From contig JAPPHW010000003.1 of the NCBI GenBank assembly GCA_028820945.1, positions 1-21,836 of the forward strand: DNA of 21,836 nucleotides, given 5' to 3'. The notes below the pieces were generated by a model. It was not told the DNA's origin. It saw nothing but the letters and a program-made list of their open reading frames with translations, and searched no databases. Shown piece by piece: positions 1 through 7,759 of the stretch. This DNA is from Defluviicoccus sp. (GTDB lineage Bacteria > Pseudomonadota > Alphaproteobacteria > MPNO01). The stretch's first letter is position 1. Every line of letters begins with the position of its first letter. The position numbers were made by a program, and so were the translations under genes.

Positions 1-1
1 C

Positions 2-211
2 CTTCTGATCGAACGCATGGCGTCGGGCGATACGGCCACCATCGTCCTGCGCGGCACCGAGCCGATCGAAAACGTGCCGGCATCGGTCAGAGAGCTGGGC
101 CACCGGGTGGTCGCGATGCGCCCGCTGCGGGACGATCCGGAGAGAGCGAGCCTCGCGCCCGACGGGAACCTGCGCGACGGCGATATGGTCCTCAGGATCG
201 CGAAGACATAG
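2..211 (+). CDS. TusA/SirA-like sulfurtransferase-family protein, C-terminal part (5' end off window)
   Basis: The frame is open from the left edge and ends with a TAG at 209-211, so only about 69 C-terminal residues are visible. They show the second half of a small TusA-like alpha/beta fold: LLIERM, then a GDTATIVLRG strand, a short EPIENVP turn, ELGHRVVAM and a final LRIAK strand. TusA-type proteins carry a CPxP-like motif with a reactive cysteine near the N-terminus, which would lie off the window, so activity cannot be judged. Members of the family relay sulfur or act in redox roles. The gene converges on rimI and its last 20 bp overlap the rimI 3' end. The family call rests on pattern resemblance and remembered relatives of the CPMTFVR type. 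Confidence 0.6.
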   Translation, partial: LLIERMASGDTATIVLRGTEPIENVPASVRELGHRVVAMRPLRDDPERASLAPDGNLRDGDMVLRIAKT

Positions 212-725
212 AAGCGCTTTCGGAAATCCCCGGCTGCCTCTGGACCGCCGGGCGGGCGGCGGCGGAATTCGGCTCGCAGCGCATCGTGAGCGCGTCCATC
301 GCGCCGCCGCCCTCGAGCGCGTAATAGTCCGCGCGCCTGCCGACGACCCTGAGCCCGCGGCTTTCGTACAGGCGCCGGGCGGGGGCGTTGAACTCGCCGA
401 CCTCGAGAAAGAAATGGCGCACGCCGAGGGCCGCCGCCCGATCCATCGCCGCATCGAGCAACGCCGCGCCGATACCCTGCCGCTGGCGGTCCGGGGCGAC
501 ACCGAGCGACAGCAGCTCGCACTCGTCGACGACGATCCGGGCCAGCGCGAAGGCGACGATGGACGGATCGGCGGTTGTGCGCGCGACCAGCCCGAAAGCG
601 CCGGCCGTCCCGAGCACCCGGCGGATCATGTCGTCCGACCAGGCGTCGTCGAAGCAGGCGTCGTGGATCGCCGCCACGCGCTCGATGTCGCGCGGCGCGA
701 GGGGTTCGATCGCGGCCGCGGTCAC
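192..725 (-). CDS. rimI: RimI-like ribosomal protein S18-alanine N-acetyltransferase (GNAT family)
   Basis: A 177-residue GNAT acetyltransferase. RimI transfers an acetyl group from acetyl-CoA to the N-terminal alanine of ribosomal protein S18. The acetyl-CoA loop is visible at residues 73-87 (LSLGVAP then RQRQGIG), and the C-terminal GNAT signature with NAPARRLYESRGL and RRADYY at about 113-135. I place the start at a GTG at 725-723 because it overlaps the tsaB TGA as GTGA, a typical translational-coupling junction, and the GNAT fold begins right after it; the longer in-frame ATG at 824 would add a low-complexity Arg/Ala tail. The last 25 or so residues extend past the usual RimI end and the stop overlaps the convergent left-edge gene. 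Its position after tsaB supports RimI over a generic acetyltransferase. Confidence 0.88.
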   Translation of the reverse strand: MTAAAIEPLAPRDIERVAAIHDACFDDAWSDDMIRRVLGTAGAFGLVARTTADPSIVAFALARIVVDECELLSLGVAPDRQRQGIGAALLDAAMDRAAALGVRHFFLEVGEFNAPARRLYESRGLRVVGRRADYYALEGGGAMDALTMRCEPNSAAARPAVQRQPGISESASMSSRS

Positions 726-1423
726 GGGCGGAGCCGCCCGCCCGCCGGCGGCCGGGTCGCGGCGGGAGCCCGGAGATAGAGCGGCCGGACGGGCGGCAGC
801 TCCCCGGCGCTCCGCCCGTTCCACCTCTCGGCCGCGATCGCGGCGATGTCGGCGGGGTCGGCGAAGCCTTCGCCCGCCGGACCGTCGAAAGCGATGCCGC
901 GCGTGTCGAGGAGAGGAACGAGGGAAGCCGCCGCATCGCCCGCCAGGAGCAGAGGTCCCGCGCCGATGGTGGAGACGAGTCGTTCTGGCATCATGGCAGC
1001 CGGCAGGGTTCGCGCTGCGCCGTCGGGCGCGAAGCGCTGAACGTAGAAGTCGGCCCTGCGCGTATCAAGGACGACAAGACAGTCGGCGCCGCTTTCGGCG
1101 CCAGCGAGACGGGCGCCGCGGGCCACCGCCTCCAGCGTCGTCACGCCGACCAGCGGCCTGGAGAGCGCCAGCGCCAGACCGCGGGCGGTGGCGATCGCCG
1201 TGCGGATTCCGGTGAACGATCCCGGACCGACGGTCACGGCGAAGCAGCCGATATCGCGATACGCCGCGCCGGCTTCGGCGAGCGCGTCGGCGATCGTCGG
1301 CAGCAGAACCTGCGCATGACCCCGGTCGACCCGGGCGAACCGGGAGACCCCGATTTCGCCCGCCGCAATCAGCGCGACCGAACAGACCGGACCCGCGCAG
1401 TCCATCGCGAGCAGGGGCGGCAT
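722..1423 (-). CDS. tsaB: tRNA threonylcarbamoyladenosine biosynthesis protein TsaB
   Basis: A 233-residue protein of the YeaZ/TsaB family. TsaB is the non-catalytic ASKHA-fold partner of TsaD and TsaE in forming N6-threonylcarbamoyladenosine at position 37 of ANN-decoding tRNAs. The opening LLAMDCAGPVCSVAL strand and the signature GPGSFTGIR at residues 66-74 are diagnostic; length is normal. I chose the ATG at 1423 because the family begins immediately before the LLAxDT/C strand. An upstream in-frame ATG at 1498 adds 25 residues without family resemblance. It is coupled to rimI by a 4-bp GTGA overlap. In many alphaproteobacteria this pair follows an nfuA/nifU-type gene, which is not seen here. 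Confidence 0.93.
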   Translation of the reverse strand: MPPLLAMDCAGPVCSVALIAAGEIGVSRFARVDRGHAQVLLPTIADALAEAGAAYRDIGCFAVTVGPGSFTGIRTAIATARGLALALSRPLVGVTTLEAVARGARLAGAESGADCLVVLDTRRADFYVQRFAPDGAARTLPAAMMPERLVSTIGAGPLLLAGDAAASLVPLLDTRGIAFDGPAGEGFADPADIAAIAAERWNGRSAGELPPVRPLYLRAPAATRPPAGGRLRP

Positions 1424-1651
1424 CGATCTCGACCCGCGGGTTGGGCTTGCGGCGTGCATCTTCGGTCCGGTTCCGGGGACTTCCGCGCCGTACCGCATCG
1501 GAACGGCAAACGACGTGCCTGCAGGATAGCGCGGCCGCCCGACGGGCGTAGCCGAAAATCCGCGCCCCGGGACACGGCGCCGCGCGGGTACGATTGAGCC
1601 CGGGCCGGGGCACCCCTATTGTGGCGCCCTCCACGCGCGAGGGCCGGCCGC

Positions 1652-2203
1652 ATGACCCTGGTTGAGATCACGCCGGAGACGTTCGACGTCACGCTCGACA
1701 TCGTCTACGCGACCGACCGCAACTTGACCGGCCGGCCGGTCTACGCGCGGCCGGCCTGCTACCTGCACGGCGATGCCGCGGAGGCGCTGCGCCGGACGGT
1801 AAGTCTCGCGCGCCGCATCGGGTTGGGGATCCGCATCTTCGACGCGTTCCGTCCCCGGGAGGCCCAACAGGCGCTGTGGGCACACACGCCCGACCCGGAA
1901 TTCCTCGCCGACCCGCGCAGGGGATCGCCGCATTCGCGCGGCGTCGCGGTCGATCTGACGCTGCTCGACAGCGACGGCAAGCCGGTCCCGATGGGTACGG
2001 CGTTCGACGCCTTCACGCCATTGTCCCACCACGGCTGCACCGAGATCGACGCGGAGGCCCAGCGCAACCGGTTCGTGCTGTTGGGCCTGATGACCGCCGC
2101 GGGTTGGGATTTCTATCGCAACGAATGGTGGCACTATCAGCTGTTCGAGGCAGGCTCGTACCCGCTGCTGGCCGACGACGATCTGCCGGAACCCATGATG
2201 TGA
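1652..2203 (+). CDS. D-alanyl-D-alanine dipeptidase, VanX/DdpX family
   Basis: A 183-residue zinc dipeptidase of the M15D (VanX/DdpX) family, which cleaves free D-Ala-D-Ala. Zinc and catalytic positions are all present: SPHSRGVAVD supplies His94 and Asp101, and EWWH supplies the catalytic Glu158 and zinc ligand His161. Arg67 in DAFRPRE matches the conserved transition-state Arg. There is no signal peptide, so a cytoplasmic location is expected, as for VanX. The start at 1652 precedes the conserved N-terminus; an upstream in-frame ATG at 1619 adds only an Arg-rich tail. No vanA/vanH-type genes are near, so a role in D-Ala recycling is more likely than glycopeptide resistance (inference). It is divergent from tsaB and precedes the deacetylase-like gene by 89 bp. 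Confidence 0.9.
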   Translation: MTLVEITPETFDVTLDIVYATDRNLTGRPVYARPACYLHGDAAEALRRTVSLARRIGLGIRIFDAFRPREAQQALWAHTPDPEFLADPRRGSPHSRGVAVDLTLLDSDGKPVPMGTAFDAFTPLSHHGCTEIDAEAQRNRFVLLGLMTAAGWDFYRNEWWHYQLFEAGSYPLLADDDLPEPMM

Positions 2204-2292
2204 GTCGGGTCGCGGTTCGAGTCGACCCTTGCCGGGCGGCCCGAGAGCGCGCAACATTCCAGCCGGTGAAGGCCGGGACGGCAGCCGTTCGC

Positions 2293-3339
2293 ATGCCCGT
2301 TGCCAAGCGCATGCATTTTCGAAGACGGATATTCGGCGCGCTCGCGGCGCTGCCGGTCATCTTCGGCTCGATGCCGGCCGCGGCCTCGTCCGCCGTCGTT
2401 GTCATGTACCAGCGGTTCGGCGAACAACACGCATCGTCCACCAACATCCGTCTCGATCAGTTCGACGCCCATCTGGAGGTAATCGCCGAACGCGGACTCA
2501 ACGTCATGCCGGTGCCCGAGATCCTGACGGCTCTCAAGACAGGGCGCGTTCTGCCGGACCGCACGATCGGGCTGAGCTTCGACGGCGGGTTCCGCTCCTT
2601 CTACACCCATGCATGGCCGCGCCTGCGGGACGCCGGGCATCCTTTCACCCTGTTCTTCGCCACCGATAAGATCGACGACGGCGGCGACGGCCATATGACG
2701 TGGGAGCAGATCCGCGAGATCGCCCGCGGCGGCGCCACGGTGGGAGCCCAGACCGCCTCTCACCGTTTGATGCCGCTCCTCGGGCGCGATGCCAACGACC
2801 GCGACATCGCACGAGCGCTGCGCCGGCTCGAGGAAGAGCTCGGGGAGAGACCCGAAATCTTCGCCTATCCCTACGGCGCCATGTCGGGAGCGGCGCGCGC
2901 GGCGGTGCAAGAGGCCGGCCTGGGGGCGGCGTTCGGCCAGCATTCGGGAGTGCTGCATCCGGGGTCTCGGTTCCATTTCCTGCCGCGCTTCCCGATGAAC
3001 GAGGTCCATGGCGGCGCGGAACGCTTTCGCCTTGCCGCCGACGCGCTGCCGCTGGCGGTGGTCGACGTCACGCCGTCCGAAGTCTTTCTCGGGCCGGGCC
3101 GGAACCCCCCCATCATGGGATTTACCGTGACCGGAGAGGCGTTGCCCTATATCGACCTGCTCACCTGCTACACCTCCGGTCAGGGAAGGGTACGAATGGA
3201 ACGCATAGGTCGGGCGCGGGTCGAGCTGCGGTTCGACAGGGCTTTCCGAGCCGGCCGGCCGCGCCTCAATTGCACGATGCCGGCCAAGCAGGGCCGCTGG
3301 CGCTGGTACGGCACCCAGTTCCTGATACCGCGTCGCTAG
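2293..3339 (+). CDS. Polysaccharide deacetylase-fold protein, apparently catalytically degenerate
   Basis: A 348-residue protein with an N-terminal signal peptide (basic MPVAKRMHFRRR, hydrophobic core, cleavage near AAA at about residue 31) and a NodB-like carbohydrate esterase 4 domain at about 34-235. Family landmarks are VVVMYQRFG (usually MYH), GLSFDGGF at 94-100 where active enzymes have FDD, and GAQTASH at 151-157 where active enzymes have H-[ST]-x-x-H. AYPYG (191-195) is conserved. So one metal-binding Asp (now Gly98) and one metal-binding His (now Gln153) are missing. The C-terminal 100 residues form a separate segment with a conserved-looking NCTMP and RWRWYG, probably a beta domain. 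The start could also be the in-frame ATG at 2311. It lies between a D-Ala-D-Ala dipeptidase and a convergent glucosaminidase gene, suggesting an envelope role. Fold confident, activity doubtful. Confidence 0.82.
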   Translation: MPVAKRMHFRRRIFGALAALPVIFGSMPAAASSAVVVMYQRFGEQHASSTNIRLDQFDAHLEVIAERGLNVMPVPEILTALKTGRVLPDRTIGLSFDGGFRSFYTHAWPRLRDAGHPFTLFFATDKIDDGGDGHMTWEQIREIARGGATVGAQTASHRLMPLLGRDANDRDIARALRRLEEELGERPEIFAYPYGAMSGAARAAVQEAGLGAAFGQHSGVLHPGSRFHFLPRFPMNEVHGGAERFRLAADALPLAVVDVTPSEVFLGPGRNPPIMGFTVTGEALPYIDLLTCYTSGQGRVRMERIGRARVELRFDRAFRAGRPRLNCTMPAKQGRWRWYGTQFLIPRR

Positions 3340-3344
3340 GCCGT

Positions 3345-4343
3345 TCAGTTGGAAAGGCGGACGGGGTCGCCGGTCGGAGCCTCGGCAAACCTGGGGCGTC
3401 CCGAATCGAGCCTCAGATGGTCGAACTCCGTAAGCGCATTCGCCCGAATAATCGCGCGCAGGGTGGCGATATAGGCTTGCCGGCGCTCCGAATAGGCTTC
3501 GAGTCCGGCCGCCAGGGCGGGCGCATCAAGGCGGCCCTTCTTCGCCCGCATCGCGTGGCGCGCGGTCCGGAAGGCCCGGTAGGCGGGATGGGTATTGAGG
3601 TTCGAGGCGTAGGCGACCGCCGCGGCCAGCAATTGCCCGAAGCGCCGTACCCGGAACCTTTGGCCCTCGGAAATACGGCTCGGCACCATCCCTTCCGTCC
3701 CGCGGTATATCCGTTCCCCGAACAACGCGTTTCCGCGGCGCACGAAACGGGAGGTTCCCCAGCCGGATTCCTCGGCGGCCTGGGCCACCGCGAGCGAGGG
3801 CGGGATGATGTCGACCCGGCGCAACAGCTCCTCGAAGTCGAACGGCTCCACCTTGTAGGCGACGAAGGTCTGCCAGAGCCACCATGCGTCCTCGACCGGG
3901 AGCGGTCTAATCCGGTCCCGCGTCGCCCGAAGCCGCTGGATCCGGGCCCTGTCGCGCAGGATCGCTTCGTTGGTCGCGAGTATCAGGGGCAGCGCTATCC
4001 GGATGAAAACCGCCTTGCGGCGCTGGATGTTACGCAACTCCGACAGGTCGTCCGGCATCTCGCGAACCAGCAGGCGCGGCACAATCCCGCGCTCCCGGAC
4101 CCGGTCGAGGTGATAGCCGATATGCGCGAAAAGCGCTTCCAGCGCCTTCGCCGAGGCGCCGGGAGCCGACGATGCCCCTTGCCCGGGACGGGAAACGGGC
4201 CTGTCGAGGCTGGACACCCGGTAACCCTCGTCGCCGGTGCCGCCGCGAGTCTCCGCGATCGCCGGCGCGGCGGCCACGAGGATCGACAGGCCGGCAACCG
4301 TCGCGCAAGCGGCAATTCGTCGGGACCGCAACGCCTTCAACAT
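3345..4343 (-). CDS. Bax-type glucosaminidase-domain protein, exported
   Basis: A 332-residue protein related to E. coli Bax, a member of the N-acetylglucosaminidase (flagellar FlgJ/LytG-like) superfamily that cleaves peptidoglycan glycan strands. A signal peptide spans residues 1-30, with a likely cut after AIA. The catalytic region reads AQAAEESGWGTSRF, with Glu192 the likely acid residue, followed by NALFGE. YASNLNTHPAYR and a LEAYSERRQAYI segment are typical of the C-terminal half. I chose ATG 4343 because AAGAGG sits about 8 nt upstream and the signal peptide begins there; an in-frame ATG at 4397 would add 18 polar residues before it. It converges on the deacetylase-like gene with only 5 bp between stops. 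It may act in cell-wall remodelling; substrate not provable here. Confidence 0.85.
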   Translation of the reverse strand: MLKALRSRRIAACATVAGLSILVAAAPAIAETRGGTGDEGYRVSSLDRPVSRPGQGASSAPGASAKALEALFAHIGYHLDRVRERGIVPRLLVREMPDDLSELRNIQRRKAVFIRIALPLILATNEAILRDRARIQRLRATRDRIRPLPVEDAWWLWQTFVAYKVEPFDFEELLRRVDIIPPSLAVAQAAEESGWGTSRFVRRGNALFGERIYRGTEGMVPSRISEGQRFRVRRFGQLLAAAVAYASNLNTHPAYRAFRTARHAMRAKKGRLDAPALAAGLEAYSERRQAYIATLRAIIRANALTEFDHLRLDSGRPRFAEAPTGDPVRLSN

Positions 4344-4477
4344 CTCTGCCCTCTTCGGCGACCGACCGGGTTCGGTTTCGCCGGACCGCTTTCCCACATG
4401 GATAAAGTCGAATTCGGGGTCGAAAGGTGGGGATTTTACCCGAAGGGGTCAAGGAAGCCTGTGGATAACTCGCCCTC

Positions 4478-4990
4478 TCAGGCCAGCGCATCGAGCTGTT
4501 CGTCGCTCAGCGTACCTGGGACGACGGTGATCGGGACGGGGAACTTGCCCGAAAGTCTGCCGGCGATCGACGACACCAGCGGCCCGGGACCCTTCTTGTC
4601 GGTGCCGGCGCCGAGCACCAGGATGGAGATTGCCGGCTCTTCCTCGATCAGCTGAACGATCGCGTCCCTCGGCTCGCCTTCGCGAACATGGAAAATCGGC
4701 GTACGGCCGGTGATGGCGACCACCTCGGCCGCGTGTTCCTGGAGCACCTGCTCGGCCTCTTCCCTCCGCTCCTCGCGCATCTTTTCCGCTACCGACATCC
4801 AGTGCTGGAAGTCGCCCGGCTCGATGACGTATAGCAGCGCGACCCTGCCGCTCGAGCGCTTCGCGCGAAGGGCCGCGAAGCGCAGGGCGACGTGCACCTC
4901 CTCGCTGGAATCGACAACGCACAGGAAGACCCGCTCCCGTTTCGCCGCCTGACCGGCGAAACCGTCATCCGTATGTCGTTCGTCGGTCAT
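4478..4990 (-). CDS. Universal stress protein (UspA family)
   Basis: A 170-residue single Usp domain. The first strand is VFLCVVDSSEE (residues 21-31) and the second LLYVIEP (52-58). The C-terminal nucleotide-binding region reads LVLGAGTDKKGPGPLVSSIAGRL followed by PVPITVVPG, close to the G-x2-G-x9-G-[ST] ATP-binding pattern, so it probably belongs to the ATP-binding class. ATG 4990 is preceded by a GGGACGGA purine run; a further in-frame ATG at 5023 would overlap the upstream gene. The gene starts 13 bp after the TIGR02186 protein and is the last gene of the minus-strand run. In relatives a Usp gene commonly sits near trpS, as here. Physiological stress signal unknown. Confidence 0.88.
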   Translation of the reverse strand: MTDERHTDDGFAGQAAKRERVFLCVVDSSEEVHVALRFAALRAKRSSGRVALLYVIEPGDFQHWMSVAEKMREERREEAEQVLQEHAAEVVAITGRTPIFHVREGEPRDAIVQLIEEEPAISILVLGAGTDKKGPGPLVSSIAGRLSGKFPVPITVVPGTLSDEQLDALA

Positions 4991-5003
4991 TATTCCGTCC
5001 CTG

Positions 5004-5753
5004 TCACCGCCGGAAGACGACACCGGCGAGCCATCCGGCGAATACCGCCACGACGATCGCGATTACTCCGTACAACGTCGACTGCCGGTGCGCGAAGTTG
5101 AAGACATCCGCCCCCAGGCCGACCTTCCTCACAACGAGCGTGGACTCCCTGTGCGCCGCCAGCTTACCACGGTCGAAGAGGTAGACGTTCACACTGTAGG
5201 GGCCGGTCGGCACGGTCGCCGGGAAGGTGGCCGCGGTGCGGAAAAGGAGGTCCCCCTGGATCGCGACTCCGCGGGGATCGTAGCCGTAGAGCCCCTGGCG
5301 GGTCCGGTTGCGGATCAGCCCGTCCTGAAACGGCACCCGCTGCGCCGCCGGCACGTCTGTCATGCCGGCGAGGTCGAGCGTGCCTTCGGTAATGCCGTTC
5401 GCGGACAGGATTTCGGGCGGCGCGATTTCCTTCAGCGGCCGGTTCGAGGCGACACGGTAGTAGACGGGCACGCCGCGAAAGACCACCGAAGCGCCGTTGA
5501 CCCATACGCCGGCGACGCGCTCGCGCCGCCGTACTACCGCATCGCGACCCGGGCCGCTCACCACGACCACGACGTCGCCCCGCTCCTCCTTGGCGCCGAA
5601 CAGCAGCAGCTCGGTCCCGGTGAAGCCGGTGGTGATCGCTATCTCCTCTTCGGAGAGATCGACCAGCAGTTTCCCCGCCGCCCAGCAGGGCGAGGACGCG
5701 AGCGCGAGCAGCGTCGCGAAGATCGGCAGGATACGGAGACGGGCGGTGCTCAT
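5004..5753 (-). CDS. TIGR02186-family membrane-anchored protein of unknown function
   Basis: A 249-residue protein resembling the alphaproteobacterial family TIGR02186. It has a signal peptide (residues 1-25, cut near CWA/AG), an exported beta-rich region that includes AITTGFTGTELLLFGA and VVVVVSGPG, a conserved-looking QGLYGYDP...FRTAATFPATVPTGPY stretch, and one C-terminal transmembrane helix at about 223-246 ending in two arginines. The topology is therefore a periplasmic domain tethered by a C-terminal anchor. The ATG at 5753 overlaps the tauE stop as ATGA, so the two are translationally coupled, matching the usual pairing of this family with TauE/SafE permeases. A partner or accessory role in sulfur-compound export is inferred from that pairing only. 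Confidence 0.8.
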   Translation of the reverse strand: MSTARLRILPIFATLLALASSPCWAAGKLLVDLSEEEIAITTGFTGTELLLFGAKEERGDVVVVVSGPGRDAVVRRRERVAGVWVNGASVVFRGVPVYYRVASNRPLKEIAPPEILSANGITEGTLDLAGMTDVPAAQRVPFQDGLIRNRTRQGLYGYDPRGVAIQGDLLFRTAATFPATVPTGPYSVNVYLFDRGKLAAHRESTLVVRKVGLGADVFNFAHRQSTLYGVIAIVVAVFAGWLAGVVFRR

Positions 5754-6673
5754 TCGCGCCCTCCCGGTACGCCGAGCGCGAACATGTCCTCGGGGGTTGC
5801 GACGAGCCCCCAGGCGACCCGTACGCACACGGCGAGGACGATCAGGCCGAGCAGGATCCTCAGCTGCTCTCCGCGCAGCCTGCCCGAGGCCCGGGCGCCG
5901 ATCTGGGCGCCGATGACGCCGCCGATCAGGAGGAACAGAGCGAGGACGATGTCGACGGTCTGGTTGTTGATCGCCTGTAGCAGCGTGACGTTGGCGGTGA
6001 CGAACACGATCTGGAACAGCGAGGTCCCGACAACGATCGAGGTCGGCATGCCGAGCAGGTAGATCATCGCCGGGACCAGCACGAAACCGCCGCCGACGCC
6101 CATTATCGCGGCCAGCACTCCGACGAAGAGGCCGATCGCGAACGGCAGAAGCGCGCTGATATAGAGCTTCGAGGTGCGGAACCGCATCTTCAGCGGCAGC
6201 CCGTGCACCCAGTAGTGCTGGTGAAGTCTCTTGCGGGGCGCCGCCGGGTTACGCTGGCGCTGCCAGGCGCGGACGCTTTCGATCACCATCAGCATGCCGA
6301 TGATGCCGAGAAACACGACATAGGCGACCGAAATCGCGAAATCGATCTGGCCGATCCCGCGCAGCAGGGTGAACAGCCAGACGCCGAGGCTCGATCCGAC
6401 GAACCCGCCGGCGAGCAGCACCAGCCCCATCTTGACGTCGACGTTGCGCCGGCGCCAATGGGCGAGCGCGCCGGAGACCGAGGCGGCCACGACCTGATTG
6501 GCTTCGGTCGCGACGGCGACCGCGGGCGGGATGCCGATGAAGATAAGGAGCGGCGTCATCAGGAAGCCGCCGCCCACCCCGAACAGCCCCGACAGGAAGC
6601 CGACGCCGCCGCCCAATCCCAGAAGTAGCGCGGCGTTGACCGAGACTTCCGCGATGGGCAGGTAGATTTGCAT
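5750..6673 (-). CDS. TauE/SafE-family sulfite or organosulfur exporter-like permease
   Basis: A 307-residue polytopic membrane protein with the two-fold internal repeat of the TauE/SafE family. The glycine-rich motif GVGGGF appears at residues 32-37 and again at 192-197, each followed by a PxL/PxM helix. Between the halves is a basic cytoplasmic loop at about 135-170. Roughly eight transmembrane segments can be drawn. Family members export sulfite, sulfoacetate or related anions, but substrate cannot be read from sequence. It begins 23 bp after trpS and its stop overlaps the start of the TIGR02186 gene by 4 bp, so the two are likely one functional unit in the membrane. Confidence 0.88.
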   Translation of the reverse strand: MQIYLPIAEVSVNAALLLGLGGGVGFLSGLFGVGGGFLMTPLLIFIGIPPAVAVATEANQVVAASVSGALAHWRRRNVDVKMGLVLLAGGFVGSSLGVWLFTLLRGIGQIDFAISVAYVVFLGIIGMLMVIESVRAWQRQRNPAAPRKRLHQHYWVHGLPLKMRFRTSKLYISALLPFAIGLFVGVLAAIMGVGGGFVLVPAMIYLLGMPTSIVVGTSLFQIVFVTANVTLLQAINNQTVDIVLALFLLIGGVIGAQIGARASGRLRGEQLRILLGLIVLAVCVRVAWGLVATPEDMFALGVPGGRE

Positions 6674-6696
6674 CGCCCGGGCTCAGCGCGCCAGGC

Positions 6697-7695
6697 TCAC
6701 CGGGCGGCGAGGCCGACGACCTCGTGGACCTCGTCGAGAACCGGATCGGCGATCGCGGCGGCGCGCTCCGCGCCGGAGGCGAGCACGGAGTCGACATGGT
6801 CCGGATCGTCCATCAGCCGCCGCAACTCGGCCGCGATGGGCGAAAGGACCGCGACGGCGAGGTCGGCGAGCGCCGGCTTGAACTCGGCGAAGCCGCGGCC
6901 GCCGTACTCGTCGAGGACATCGGCGGCGGTACGGTCGGCGAGCGCGGCGAAGATGCCGACCAGATTGGTCGCCTCCGCGCGCCCGGCGAGGCCGTCGGGG
7001 CTGTCGGGCAGGGGATCGGGATCGGTCCGGGCGCGGCGGATCTTGCGCGCGATCGTATCCGCGTCGTCGGTAAGGTTGATGCGCGAGGCGTCCGAGCCGT
7101 CGGACTTGCTCATCTTCGAAGTGCCGTCGCGTAGGCTCATCACCCGGGTCGCCTCGCCGAAGATCAGCGGCTCGATCAGCGGGAACACCTCGGTCCCGAA
7201 ATCGTGGTTGAACTTCTGCGCGATATCGCGGGTGAGCTCCAGGTGCTGCTTCTGGTCCTCGCCGACCGGCACATGCGTCGCCTTGTAGGCCAGAATGTCG
7301 GCGGCCATCAGGCTGGGATAGACATAAAGCCCGACGCTCGCGTTCTCGCGCTGCTTGCCCGCCTTTTCCTTGAACTGCGTCATCCTGTTGAGCCAGCCGA
7401 GGCGCGCGACGCAGTTGAATACCCAGGCGAGCCTGGCGTGGGCGGCGACGCGGCTCTGGTTGAAGACGATACTGCGTTCCGGGTCGATGCCGGCGGCGAT
7501 GAAGGTCGCGGCGCATTCGCGCGTGTTGCGGGTAAGCTCGGCCGGGTCCTGCCAGACGGTTATCGCGTGCAGGTCGACGACGCAGTAGATGCACTCGTTG
7601 TCGTCCTGCAGGCGGACGAAGTTTCTGATGGCGCCGAGATAGTTGCCGAGATGCAGGTTGCCGCTCGGCTGGACACCGGAGAAGATTCGATTCAA
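6697..7695 (-). CDS. trpS: Tryptophanyl-tRNA synthetase, TTG start
   Basis: A 332-residue class I aminoacyl-tRNA synthetase that charges tRNA-Trp with tryptophan. The HIGH-type motif is HLGN at residues 15-18 and the KMSKS motif is exactly KMSKS at 194-198. Length fits bacterial TrpS. The family starts as [12 protein letters not shown], which here is read from a TTG at 7695-7693. No ATG or GTG lies nearby in frame; the nearest upstream ATG (7834 or 7875) would overlap murJ and add residues not found in TrpS. A CTGGAG ribosome-binding site ends 8 nt before the TTG, supporting it. It follows murJ by 64 bp and precedes the tauE-like gene. Confidence 0.95.
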   Translation of the reverse strand: MNRIFSGVQPSGNLHLGNYLGAIRNFVRLQDDNECIYCVVDLHAITVWQDPAELTRNTRECAATFIAAGIDPERSIVFNQSRVAAHARLAWVFNCVARLGWLNRMTQFKEKAGKQRENASVGLYVYPSLMAADILAYKATHVPVGEDQKQHLELTRDIAQKFNHDFGTEVFPLIEPLIFGEATRVMSLRDGTSKMSKSDGSDASRINLTDDADTIARKIRRARTDPDPLPDSPDGLAGRAEATNLVGIFAALADRTAADVLDEYGGRGFAEFKPALADLAVAVLSPIAAELRRLMDDPDHVDSVLASGAERAAAIADPVLDEVHEVVGLAAR

Positions 7696-7703
7696 GGCCC
7701 GAA

Positions 7704-7709
7704 CTCCAG
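7704..7709 (-). promoter_or_regulatory. Ribosome-binding site deciding the TTG start of trpS
   Basis: Read on the minus strand this is CTGGAG, with GGAG 8 nt before the TTG at 7695. It is the best Shine-Dalgarno match near the conserved TrpS N-terminus and is the main argument for the unusual start codon. Confidence 0.7.
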
Positions 7710-7759
7710 ACCTTCGTGTGGCGGGAAGGGCGGGGTTATCCCCCCATCGACCGGAGGGG

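Noticed and set aside
1652..2203. Vancomycin-resistance vanX gene.
   Set aside because: The family match is real, but no vanH, vanA or vanRS genes are nearby and the organism is Gram-negative; a metabolic D-Ala-D-Ala dipeptidase is the better reading.
2207..2228. GGGTCG/CGACCC hairpin after the dipeptidase gene.
   Set aside because: A 6-bp stem with a 10-nt loop and no T-run; not convincing as a terminator.
4460..4468. TGTGGATAA, a perfect DnaA-box sequence on the minus strand.
   Set aside because: Only a single perfect copy with one weak neighbour near 4394; no AT-rich unwinding region or dnaA/dnaN/gidA context, so not evidence of an origin.
4344..4477. Possible promoter elements (TTGACC, TAAAAT) between the usp stop and the Bax-type gene on the minus strand.
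   Set aside because: The two hexamers are only 8 bp apart and no properly spaced pair was found.
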